From positions 2,751,001 to 2,815,000 of the forward strand of contig NZ_CP071448.1 in the NCBI RefSeq assembly GCF_017352115.1: a stretch of 64,000 bases of DNA. The letters are read 5' to 3'. A program made the translations under genes and the position numbers. Positions 55,797-63,608 of the stretch are shown here, in pieces. Positions within the stretch are counted from its first letter, which is position 1; every line of letters starts with the position of its first letter. This DNA is from Flavobacterium endoglycinae. GTDB taxonomy: Bacteria > Bacteroidota > Bacteroidia > Flavobacteriales > Flavobacteriaceae. The notes under the pieces were generated by a model that did not search any database, was not told where the DNA came from, and saw only the letters and a program-made list of their open reading frames with translations.

Positions 55797-57338
55797 ATGG
55801 CAAAACAAGAAGATATATTTAAGAATGTGGTTTCGCACGCAAAAGAGTACGGATTTATATTTCCGTCAAGCGAAGTTTACGACGGTTTAAGTGCAGTTTA
55901 TGATTACGCACAAAACGGTGTCGAATTAAAAAAGAATATCCGTGAATATTGGTGGAAATCAATGGTTCAGATGAATGAAAATATTGTGGGCCTTGACGCT
56001 GCAATATTAATGCATCCAACAACTTGGAAAGCTTCAGGCCACGTTGATGCCTTCAATGATCCATTAATTGATAATAAAGATTCTAAAAAAAGATATAGAG
56101 CTGACGTTTTAGTTGAAGATCACGCTGAAAAAATTCATCAAAAAGCGCAAAAAGAAATAGACAAAGCAAAAGCTCGTTTTGGCGATGCATTCAACGAACA
56201 GGAATTTGTAACTACAAATGCCCGCGTAATTGAATATTTAGCAAAAGAAAAAGAAATCAGAGAGCGTCTTGGGCGTTCTTTAGGGAATGGCGATTTAGAA
56301 GATGTAAAAGCTTTAATAGAAGAGCTTGAAATCGCTGATCCTGAAACGGGTTCTAAAAACTGGACAGACGTAAAACAATTCAACTTGATGTTCGGAACTA
56401 AATTAGGAGCTTCTGCAGAAAATGCAATGGATCTGTATTTACGTCCAGAAACTGCACAAGGTATTTTTGTGAACTTCTTAAATGTTCAGAAATCAGGTCG
56501 TATGAAAGTTCCTTTTGGGATTGCTCAAACAGGTAAAGCATTTAGAAATGAAATCGTAGCAAGACAATTCATTTTCCGTATGCGTGAGTTCGAACAAATG
56601 GAAATGCAGTTTTTCGTGCGTCCTGGAGAAGAAATGAAATGGTACGAGCACTGGAAAACAACTCGTTTAAATTGGCATTTGTCTTTAGGATTAGGAAAAG
56701 AAAACTACCGTTTCCACGATCACGAAAAATTAGCGCACTACGCAAATGCAGCTGCTGATATCGAGTTTAATTTCCCTTTTGGTTTCAAAGAATTAGAAGG
56801 TATTCACTCTCGTACAGATTTCGATTTAAAAGCTCACGAAGAATATTCAGGAAGAAAACTTCAGTATTTTGATCCTGAATTAAACGAAAACTATGTGCCA
56901 TACGTAGTAGAAACTTCAGTTGGTTTAGATCGTATGTTCTTAGCCGTTTTTGCTACTTCATTACAAGAAGAAACTTTAGAAGATGGTTCAGAAAGAACAG
57001 TTTTAAAACTTCCTGCCGTATTAGCACCAACAAAAGCGGCGGTTTTACCATTGGTGAAAAAAGATGGTTTGCCAGAAGTTTCAAGAAAAATCATCGAAGA
57101 TTTAAAATGGGATTTCAATGTAGCTTATGATGAGAAAGATGCTGTTGGACGTCGTTACAGAAGACAAGATGCATTAGGAACTCCATTCTGTATCACAGTT
57201 GACCATCAAACTCTTGAAGACGAAACAGTAACGATTCGTCATAGAGATACGATGAAACAAGACCGAGTTAAAATCTCTGAATTAAGAGGTATTATTGAAA
57301 ACGAAGTTTCGATGAAAAACTGGTTAATGAAAATGTAA
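55797..57338 (+). CDS. glyS: Glycine-tRNA ligase (single-chain, dimeric type)
   Basis: This class II synthetase charges tRNA-Gly. The 513-residue protein is of the alpha2 type found in Bacteroidota rather than the two-subunit GlyQ/GlyS form. It starts MAKQEDIFKNVVSHAKEYGF and has motif 2 (GKAFRNEIVARQFIFRMREF, with the following EQMEMQFFV) and motif 3 (VVETSVGLDRMFLAV). The C-terminal anticodon-binding domain follows (APTKAAVLPLVKKDG, YRRQDALGTPFCITVD). No other start codon gives the family N-terminus, so the unusually close promoter implies a leaderless mRNA. Confidence 0.97.
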   Translation: MAKQEDIFKNVVSHAKEYGFIFPSSEVYDGLSAVYDYAQNGVELKKNIREYWWKSMVQMNENIVGLDAAILMHPTTWKASGHVDAFNDPLIDNKDSKKRYRADVLVEDHAEKIHQKAQKEIDKAKARFGDAFNEQEFVTTNARVIEYLAKEKEIRERLGRSLGNGDLEDVKALIEELEIADPETGSKNWTDVKQFNLMFGTKLGASAENAMDLYLRPETAQGIFVNFLNVQKSGRMKVPFGIAQTGKAFRNEIVARQFIFRMREFEQMEMQFFVRPGEEMKWYEHWKTTRLNWHLSLGLGKENYRFHDHEKLAHYANAAADIEFNFPFGFKELEGIHSRTDFDLKAHEEYSGRKLQYFDPELNENYVPYVVETSVGLDRMFLAVFATSLQEETLEDGSERTVLKLPAVLAPTKAAVLPLVKKDGLPEVSRKIIEDLKWDFNVAYDEKDAVGRRYRRQDALGTPFCITVDHQTLEDETVTIRHRDTMKQDRVKISELRGIIENEVSMKNWLMKM

Positions 57339-57358
57339 TTTTCGATTATAAATCATAT

Positions 57359-57397
57359 AAATCCCAAACTCAATTTAAAACGAGTTTGGGATTTTTT
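57359..57397 (+). terminator. Terminator after glyS
   Basis: AAATCCCAAACTC/GAGTTTGGGATTT perfect stem with a ten-base loop and T run. Confidence 0.93.
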
Positions 57398-57411
57398 AGT
57401 TTTCAGCAAAT

Positions 57412-57442
57412 TGTATTTCGTCGGATTTTTGTGTATTTCGTC
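57412..57442. promoter_or_regulatory. Direct repeat TGTATTTCGTC, 20-base period
   Basis: TGTATTTCGTC at 57,412-57,422 recurs exactly at 57,432-57,442. Tandem half-sites two helical turns apart are how LytTR-family regulators bind DNA, and a LytTR gene starts 180 bases downstream. Autoregulation is therefore plausible but unproven. Confidence 0.45.
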
Positions 57443-57622
57443 CGTATGTTTTAACTTTTTGAAGTAATGTATTAACAATGAATAAGTTGAAATAATCAAA
57501 TTCGTAATTTTATTGTGAATAAAGTGCTGAAAAAAATAATATCTTCAAAAAAACAATTTAAAACTGTTTCCTAAATTCACAAAAAATCAAATAGCAGAAT
57601 TTAAAATTAGTAGTGAATTAAT

Positions 57623-58432
57623 TTGAAAAAGTACTCGTATATAATTATTGATGATGATGCCGAGAGTATTTCGAAAACCAAAAGGATAGCTGAAGGTTTT
57701 TCGGAACTATCTTTTTTGGCATCCGCAGTAAATTATCACGAAGGTTTAGATCTGGTTTTAGAACATAGACCTGCTATTGTCTTTTTAGAAATAAACCCAA
57801 AAAATCCTTCCAGCTTCTTATCACTTAATTTTATTGATGAACTACACCGATATTTAAGTGTTATACCAAAAATCGTAGTTATTACAAATGAAAAAGACTT
57901 AGCTTTTGAAGCGATTAAATATGGTGTTTTTGATTACATTGTACGTCCGGTAGTTTCGTCTGAACTGCTCAAAACAATTTTAAAACTTAATAAAACTTCT
58001 GCGGAGATAAATCCGGTCGATTTAAGACCCGAAATTCTCCTTCCTGCACCATTAGTTCCAATTGAACCTCAAGTGGTAAACAAGCCGCTTATTATCTGCA
58101 TTAAATCCTATGGCGATCACCGTTATTTAAATGCAGATGACATTTGTTACTTTCAAGCCGATAACAATTCAACAGATATTTACTTAAATTCGGGTGAAAT
58201 GATAACAGCATTTAAAACTTTAAAGCATTTTGAGCATGTTTTGAATTATCCGTTTGTACGAATTCATAACAGCTATATTGTGAATAGAAATTACATTTCG
58301 AGAATTCATAGCGGAAACTCAGTTTGTTATATTAAAAACGTCTCGAAAAAGATTCCTTTTTCCAAAACTTACAAATCCAATGTAGATCAGATAATTGCAG
58401 ATTTTTCTGAAGGAAATTACTTAGAGGTCTAG
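57623..58432 (+). CDS. LytTR-family regulator with degenerate receiver domain
   Basis: The 269-residue protein starts at TTG; no better start is in frame. Residues 1-125 form a response-regulator receiver (YIIIDDDAES with the acidic pocket, switch region VVITNEKD). The phosphoacceptor position holds Glu56 (FLEINPKN) instead of Asp, and the conserved Lys is Arg (YIVRPV). Residues about 150-265 are a LytTR DNA-binding domain (IICIKSYGDHRYLNADDI, YPFVRIHNSYIVNRNYISRI). It is probably a transcription factor that works without phosphorylation or is locked in an active-like state. It opens the regulatory group that includes a sensor kinase and a second regulator. Confidence 0.9.
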   Translation: MKKYSYIIIDDDAESISKTKRIAEGFSELSFLASAVNYHEGLDLVLEHRPAIVFLEINPKNPSSFLSLNFIDELHRYLSVIPKIVVITNEKDLAFEAIKYGVFDYIVRPVVSSELLKTILKLNKTSAEINPVDLRPEILLPAPLVPIEPQVVNKPLIICIKSYGDHRYLNADDICYFQADNNSTDIYLNSGEMITAFKTLKHFEHVLNYPFVRIHNSYIVNRNYISRIHSGNSVCYIKNVSKKIPFSKTYKSNVDQIIADFSEGNYLEV

Positions 58433-58610
58433 TAATTAATAAGTTACATCTTATTTCTTAGTCATTGACTATCAATTGGGTATGTTTCACCATAAAGCCA
58501 TTTTTTCGTATACATTTTTTTTGATTTCGGTAGTAGTTTTACACCATGATTCACAACCCAGTAATCATAAAGCCCCAAAAAAAGTCAAAAATTTAAAAAA
58601 ACTAAAAGTT

Positions 58611-58853
58611 ATGAAAAAAACAGCTTTAACATTCGGATTATTCTCATTAGTAATGGTTGCAACTTCATTTGTATTACCAGCTTCGACAACTCTTTCTAAT
58701 GAAAAATTAAGCGTAGTTTCTCCTGTAGATGGTTCTACTGGAGGAGGAAGAAAACAAGATCCACGTATTGCTAATAATAATGTAGTAGTTAAAAACAACG
58801 AAGGTTTTGCTAATATCAACCAATCTTTCGGTGATTCTAAAAAAATAGATTAA
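58611..58853 (+). CDS. Small exported protein of unknown function
   Basis: The 80 residues from the MKKTALTFGLF start have a signal peptide (FSLVMVATSFVLPAST), then a short polar tail (SPVDGSTGGGRKQDPRIAN, ANINQSFGDSKKID). A longer in-frame start at 58,476 would bury the signal peptide and is unlikely. I know no family. It lies between the LytTR regulator and the TPR sensor kinase and ends with its own terminator. A role as a signal or target of these regulators is possible from position only. Confidence 0.7.
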   Translation: MKKTALTFGLFSLVMVATSFVLPASTTLSNEKLSVVSPVDGSTGGGRKQDPRIANNNVVVKNNEGFANINQSFGDSKKID

Positions 58854-58882
58854 TTAAAAGAAAATATTTACAAAGGTCTTTT

Positions 58883-58912
58883 AGGCTGTCAATTTTTTGA
58901 CAGCCTTTTTTT
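58883..58912 (+). terminator. Terminator after the small exported protein gene
   Basis: AGGCTGTCAA/TTGACAGCCT stem with a T loop and T run. Confidence 0.92.
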
Positions 58913-58928
58913 ATGTTTGTAGTTTTAG

Positions 58929-58936
58929 TATTTTTG
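58929..58936 (+). promoter_or_regulatory. Candidate -7 box (TATTTTTG) for the sensor kinase-regulator pair
   Basis: Exact TAnnTTTG match 19 bases before the TTG start of the kinase gene and after a terminator. Confidence 0.5.
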
Positions 58937-58955
58937 GTAAAATTCAAAACTTGCA

Positions 58956-61007
58956 TTGAAAAGATATTGTCCAATATTATTGTTTTTATTGTTGATTTTT
59001 TCAGGTTGTACCCAAAAGAAAAAATCAAAGGAACTAACTTCAGTGCAGGATAGTCTTCCTGTTTATTTGTCATTGGCAAATGATATTCAGCTAAATTACG
59101 ACCTTAAGCAAAAATATGCTCAAAAGGCATTTTCTATAGTGGTAAAACAAAAAAATGATTCTATTAATAGAGTTAATTTGTTTAAGATTGCCAATAGGTA
59201 CTACAATATGAATGATTTTAAATCATATCATGCAATTTCACAATTGGTTTTAGACAGGTCCATAAGCAGTAAAGATTCGGCAAGTATTGCAAAAGCGTAT
59301 ATCTATCTGGGCGATTATTACAGTTCAAAAGTAATTTCTGATAGTGCTTTTAGAAATTATTTTCTAGCACAAAAGATTTATTTGCAGATTAACGATCAAT
59401 ATAATCTCGCAAAAACCTTATTAAGCAAAGCAAGTCTGCAATACAATGAATCTGATTTTTTTGAAAGCGAAATATCTGTCTTCAAAGCTTTAAGCATATT
59501 GAAAAATCAAAAAAATGTAAATGACCAGCTTTATGAATGTTATAATTTGTTGGGTATTTTATATAATGAAAGAGAAGAATATGAAAAAGCCCTTGAATAT
59601 CAGAATAAAGCTTTAAATACTTTGAATGATAAATCGATTCCAGCCGATCTTCAGCTGAAAGCGACTTCTTTAAACAATATCGGATTTGTTTACATGCGTA
59701 TGAAAAACTACAAACAAGCCATTGTTTATTTTGAAAAAGGACTTCAAGAAAAAAATCTATTCGAAGAAAAAACTATTTTATACGCGATGCTGCTTGATAA
59801 TCTGGCTTATTCAAAATTGAAATCAGAACGATTGGATGGGCTTCCGGATCAATTTTACCGATCTCTAAAAATCAGAGATAGCCTGGGATTAAAAATGGCC
59901 AAAATATCCAATCAAATTCATTTGTCTGAATATTATGCATTTAAAAGGGATACTTTTAGAGCTATACAATTTTCGAAACAAGCTTTGCTTCTCTCGCGTT
60001 CTTCAGATAAATTAGCAAATACGTTACTAGCTTTAAAACAAATCGCTGTAGTAGATCCTCGAAATGCTTCAAAATATTCAAGAGAATATATTTTGTTGAA
60101 TGATAAAATGCTGAAAGCTGAACGTAATATGGGAGAGAAATTCTCCCGAATTGAATACGAAACGAGCGAAATTAAAGATCAAAATTCGAATTTGCAAGAA
60201 CGAAACCGCACATTAATTTATGTTTTCAGTATCTGTACCTTAATCGGATTGTTTTTTTATGTCTATAAAACACAGCAGGCCAAAAACCGCGAATTGCTTT
60301 TTAAACAACAGCAGCAAATTGCCAATGAAGATATATACAACTTAATGATTTCTCAGCAAAACGAAATTGAATCAACCCGAATAAATGAAAAGAAAAGAGT
60401 CGCGCAGGAATTACACGACGGCGTATTGGGCAGAATGTTTGGGGTAAGAATAAGTTTGGACAGTCTTGATAAAATTGATGAAACAGAAGCCGCAGATAAA
60501 AGAAAGAAATATTTGGCTGAGTTAAAAAATATAGAAGAAGATATACGGGAAATATCGCATGATTTAAATAGAGAAAAATCGGAATTAATTAATAATTTTA
60601 TTTTAATTTTAAACAAATTATTTGAAAATCAGAGGAATATATATCCGTCTAAGTTAGAAGTTTCTTTTGATAATCAGATTAAATGGGAATCTATAAGCAA
60701 TATGGTCAAGATTAATTTGTACCGTATTGTTCAGGAAGCACTTCAGAATTGTAACAAATATGCTAAAGCCAATCTTATCAAAATAGAATTTAAAAAACAT
60801 AAGGAAGATGTAATTCTTTCGATTTTAGATGATGGAGCAGGGTTCAATACAAAACGTACTAAAAATGGTATTGGACTGCATAATATTGAATACAGAGCAA
60901 AAGAATGTAACGGAACGGTTATCATAAAATCAGCCAAAGGAGAAGGGACACTTCTTATAATTAAAGTTCCAATCGACCCAAATAATAACCTGCAAAAAAC
61001 GATTTAA
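58956..61007 (+). CDS. TPR-containing sensor histidine kinase (HisKA_3 type)
   Basis: The 683-residue protein starts at TTG. It has a lipoprotein-like signal (LLLIFSGC, Cys18), tetratricopeptide repeats over about 60-400 (AKAYIYLGDYYSS, YECYNLLGILYNEREEYEKALEYQ in parts) and a membrane helix at about 418-437 (LIYVFSICTLIGLFFYVY). A coiled linker leads to a HisKA_3 dimerisation domain with phospho-acceptor His487 (VAQELHDGVLGRM) and a HATPase (LYRIVQEALQNCNKYAKA, LDDGAGF, GIGLHNIEYRAKE). The TPR part probably senses in the periplasm. The response regulator follows after one base, so they form a cognate pair. Confidence 0.93.
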   Translation: MKRYCPILLFLLLIFSGCTQKKKSKELTSVQDSLPVYLSLANDIQLNYDLKQKYAQKAFSIVVKQKNDSINRVNLFKIANRYYNMNDFKSYHAISQLVLDRSISSKDSASIAKAYIYLGDYYSSKVISDSAFRNYFLAQKIYLQINDQYNLAKTLLSKASLQYNESDFFESEISVFKALSILKNQKNVNDQLYECYNLLGILYNEREEYEKALEYQNKALNTLNDKSIPADLQLKATSLNNIGFVYMRMKNYKQAIVYFEKGLQEKNLFEEKTILYAMLLDNLAYSKLKSERLDGLPDQFYRSLKIRDSLGLKMAKISNQIHLSEYYAFKRDTFRAIQFSKQALLLSRSSDKLANTLLALKQIAVVDPRNASKYSREYILLNDKMLKAERNMGEKFSRIEYETSEIKDQNSNLQERNRTLIYVFSICTLIGLFFYVYKTQQAKNRELLFKQQQQIANEDIYNLMISQQNEIESTRINEKKRVAQELHDGVLGRMFGVRISLDSLDKIDETEAADKRKKYLAELKNIEEDIREISHDLNREKSELINNFILILNKLFENQRNIYPSKLEVSFDNQIKWESISNMVKINLYRIVQEALQNCNKYAKANLIKIEFKKHKEDVILSILDDGAGFNTKRTKNGIGLHNIEYRAKECNGTVIIKSAKGEGTLLIIKVPIDPNNNLQKTI

Positions 61008-61008
61008 T

Positions 61009-61695
61009 TTGAAAACCCCACTTTCGGATTTAAAGAAACCTAATATTTTAATCGTCGATGATCATCCATTTATCATCGAAGGCTATAAAAATGCCATAAC
61101 GCGATATAAACCTAAAGAATATGAGTTTATAATTTCGCAAGCTCACGATTGCAGATCGGCTTATGATTTACTCGAAGATCAGGAAACGCCAAAGTTTGAA
61201 ATCGCATTTCTGGATATCAGCATGCCCGCTTACGAAGAAAAAGATCTTTTTTCGGGCGAAGACCTGGCAAAACTTATCTTGAAAAAAATGCCCGAATGCA
61301 AGATTGTTCTTTTAACAATGTATACCGAGCTTCTTAAAATTAAAACCATCATCAGGTCGATAAACCCAAACGGACTAATCATTAAAAACGATCTTACTTT
61401 TGATGAACTGCTTCTGGCGTTTGATAAAGTAATGAAAAACGAAAAATATTACAGTCAGTCGGTAATGAAAATGCTGAATCAATCCGCGCATAATTCAATA
61501 GAAATTGACGAGTTTGATAAGCAGATTTTGTTTCAACTATCAAAAGGAACCACAGTTCACGAAATGCCAAAATACATCCCGATTTCACTGCATGAAATTG
61601 AAAAACGACTAATAAGCCTAAAAGAACTTCTAAAAGTACGATCTGGAGTCGATAGTGATTTGGTGAAAGAAGCCAAGAGTAAAGGACTTTTCTAA
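61009..61695 (+). CDS. Response regulator, cognate of the TPR kinase
   Basis: The 228-residue protein also starts at TTG, one base after the kinase stop. The receiver domain (NILIVDDHPFIIEGYKNAI) has acidic Asp17/Asp18, phosphoacceptor Asp69 (FLDISMP), the switch Thr in VLLTMYTE and a conserved Lys (LIIKND). An unusual insert (AYEEKDLFSGEDL) follows the phospho-site, a feature of this Bacteroidota subgroup. The C-terminal part (IDEFDKQILFQLSKGTTVHEMPKYIPIS in parts) fits a LuxR/NarL-like helix-turn-helix. It probably controls genes in response to the kinase; targets unknown. Confidence 0.9.
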   Translation: MKTPLSDLKKPNILIVDDHPFIIEGYKNAITRYKPKEYEFIISQAHDCRSAYDLLEDQETPKFEIAFLDISMPAYEEKDLFSGEDLAKLILKKMPECKIVLLTMYTELLKIKTIIRSINPNGLIIKNDLTFDELLLAFDKVMKNEKYYSQSVMKMLNQSAHNSIEIDEFDKQILFQLSKGTTVHEMPKYIPISLHEIEKRLISLKELLKVRSGVDSDLVKEAKSKGLF

Positions 61696-61710
61696 ATAAA
61701 TTCAAATAAA

Positions 61711-61756
61711 AAAATCCAAATTCCAAATGCAAGCCATTGGATTTTGGATTTTTTTT
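61711..61756. terminator. Bidirectional terminator between the response regulator and thiL
   Basis: TCCAAATTCCAA/TTGGATTTTGGA stem (one mismatch) flanked by A and T runs. Confidence 0.85.
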
Positions 61757-61776
61757 ATTTTAAAATTTTAAAAAAA

Positions 61777-62823
61777 TTATTCACTCAAAGCATCCCAGCC
61801 TCTTGCTTTCAAAGCGATTTTGGTATTGGCACGAGTTACTAAGTGAATACCTTCGCTTTCTTCGGTCATATGACCAATAATGGAGAAGTTTGGATTCCCT
61901 TTTATTTTGTTGAAATCATTAATATCAATAGTAAAAAGAAGCTCATAATCTTCACCTCCGTTAATAGCAACTGTTGTACTGTCGATATTGAATTCTTCGC
62001 AAGTCGAAATAAACTGCGGATCTAATGGCAGCTTATCTTCATACAAATTACAGCCTACTTTTGACTGTTTGCAGATATGAATAATTTCAGAAGAAAGTCC
62101 ATCTGAAATATCAATCATCGAAGTTGGTTTTATTTCAAGGGCGTGCAAAAGTGTGCGAACATCTTTGCGGGCTTCCGGTTTTAATTGTCTTTCGACCAAA
62201 TACGTGTAAGGATCTAAATCCGGCTGGTTATTTGGGTTTACCTGAAATACCTGTTTCTCACGTTCCAAGACCTGCAATCCCATATAAGCCGCACCAATAT
62301 CTCCAGTTACGACTAATAAATCGGTTTGTTTAGCGCCGTTTCTATATACAATTTCATCTTCATCGGCTTCACCAATTGCAGTAATGCTGATAATTAATCC
62401 TTTTTGTGATGAGGTAGTGTCCCCGCCAATAACGTCAACTTTATATTCTTTTGCGGCATGTGTAATTCCCTCGAATAATTCTTCTAAAGCCTCCAACGGA
62501 AAACGATTTGAAACAGCAACCGAAACTGTAATTTGTGTCGGTTTTGCGTTCATAGCGCAAATATCAGATACGTTTACGACAACGGCTTTGTATCCTAAAT
62601 GCTTCAATGGCATATACGCCAGATCAAAATGAACACCTTCTATTAATAAATCAGTTGATACAACTACTTTTTTATTTTTAAAATCAAGAACAGCTGCATC
62701 ATCACCAATACTTTTTAAAGTTGATTCCTGAGTAACATCAAAATTTCGGGTTAAGTGGTCAATCAAGCCAAATTCGCCCAATTGAGCTATACTTGTTCTC
62801 TGAGGGTTTTTATCTTCGATCAT
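61777..62823 (-). CDS. thiL: Thiamine-monophosphate kinase
   Basis: ThiL phosphorylates thiamine monophosphate to the active cofactor thiamine diphosphate. The protein is 348 residues from the MIEDKNPQRTS start. It has the N-terminal GEFGLIDHLTR, the ATP/metal-binding GDDAAVLDF and VSTDLLIEGVHFDL, then VNVSDICAMNAKPT and VTGDIGAAYMGLQ, and DISDGLSSEI near 215. An ATG 39 bases upstream sits within a -7 box, so the inner start is preferred. It is convergent with the response regulator. Confidence 0.96.
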   Translation of the reverse strand: MIEDKNPQRTSIAQLGEFGLIDHLTRNFDVTQESTLKSIGDDAAVLDFKNKKVVVSTDLLIEGVHFDLAYMPLKHLGYKAVVVNVSDICAMNAKPTQITVSVAVSNRFPLEALEELFEGITHAAKEYKVDVIGGDTTSSQKGLIISITAIGEADEDEIVYRNGAKQTDLLVVTGDIGAAYMGLQVLEREKQVFQVNPNNQPDLDPYTYLVERQLKPEARKDVRTLLHALEIKPTSMIDISDGLSSEIIHICKQSKVGCNLYEDKLPLDPQFISTCEEFNIDSTTVAINGGEDYELLFTIDINDFNKIKGNPNFSIIGHMTEESEGIHLVTRANTKIALKARGWDALSE

Positions 62824-62851
62824 TTCTTTAAGTTCCAAAGTTATTAAGTGG

Positions 62852-62859
62852 CAAAGGTA
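62852..62859 (-). promoter_or_regulatory. Candidate -7 box (TACCTTTG) for thiL
   Basis: Exact TAnnTTTG match followed by GC on the minus strand, 28 bases before the preferred ATG. It overlaps the longer start, which argues against that start. Confidence 0.55.
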
Positions 62860-62902
62860 CAAAGGTTTTTTCTTTTAGAGGTACAAAGGCACAAAGGTTC
62901 AA
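62852..62902. repeat. Cluster of AAAGG words upstream of thiL
   Basis: GGTACAAAGG occurs at 62,856 and again near 62,880, followed by CACAAAGG and TTCAAAG. On the minus strand these read as several CCTTTG words, of which the first fits a -7 box. Confidence 0.5.
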
Positions 62903-63045
62903 AGCAGTGAAGTTTTTTTTGATTTTTAAATAAAGACATTAATTTTACAGGCGCAGTGCTGTGTATTTCTCTGTTTTTCAGTATGAAAAAAAATATTTTT
63001 AAAATTGTTTTTTCCTGCTGACAAACTGTTGTCACCGACCCATTT

Positions 63046-63053
63046 TAATTTTG
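63046..63053 (+). promoter_or_regulatory. Candidate -7 box (TAATTTTG) for the DinB-like pair
   Basis: Exact TAnnTTTG match 29 bases before the ATG; a TTG lies 14 bases upstream. Confidence 0.5.
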
Positions 63054-63082
63054 GAGTATAGAAATTTAAAAACGTTTACATC

Positions 63083-63562
63083 ATGAAAACATTAGAAGCA
63101 CAAGTAATTACATCAGAAGATTTACTAAAACACTGGCAAGGTCACCGCGCACTTACGCGTCGTTTAATCGAGTTGTTTCCCGAAAAAGATTTCTTTGAAT
63201 TTTCAATAGGAGGAATGCGTCCTTTTGCAAAATTGGTTGATGAACTTTTGGCAATTGCAGCTCCAGCATTAAAAGGAATTGTAAACAGAGAAGCTCAGCC
63301 TTATACAGAAGGAGCTGAAAAATTGATTTTTAAAGCTCAATATCTTGAAAAATGGGACGAAGCTACAGAAGAGATAAATAAATACTGGGAGCAGTTATCT
63401 ATTGAAGATTTCAGTGAAACTTTTAACCTTTTCGGACAGTACGAATTTCCAATTATTCAAAATATTTTGTATTTTATTGATAATGAAGTACATCACCGTG
63501 GACAAGCTTACGTATATTTGAGAGCCCTAAACATTGAACCACCATTTTTCTGGGAAAGATAA
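63083..63562 (+). CDS. DinB family protein
   Basis: The 159-residue protein has the four-helix DinB/YfiT pattern. An N-terminal metal-ligand region (HWQGHRALTRRLIELFPE) is followed by MRPFAKLVDELLAIAAP and, near the end, the metal-binding signature VHHRGQAYVYLRAL. Members are metal-dependent enzymes, often thiol transferases, or of unknown role, and are common in stress loci. The second DinB-like gene follows after 46 bases, so the two are probably co-transcribed. Confidence 0.88.
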   Translation: MKTLEAQVITSEDLLKHWQGHRALTRRLIELFPEKDFFEFSIGGMRPFAKLVDELLAIAAPALKGIVNREAQPYTEGAEKLIFKAQYLEKWDEATEEINKYWEQLSIEDFSETFNLFGQYEFPIIQNILYFIDNEVHHRGQAYVYLRALNIEPPFFWER

Positions 63563-63608
63563 TGAGTATTAAATGCCTTTATTCCATTAACAATTAAATC
63601 CTAAGACT

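Noticed and set aside
62844..63035. 63-codon frame upstream of thiL
   Set aside because: It covers the thiL promoter and the AAAGG repeats and resembles no protein.
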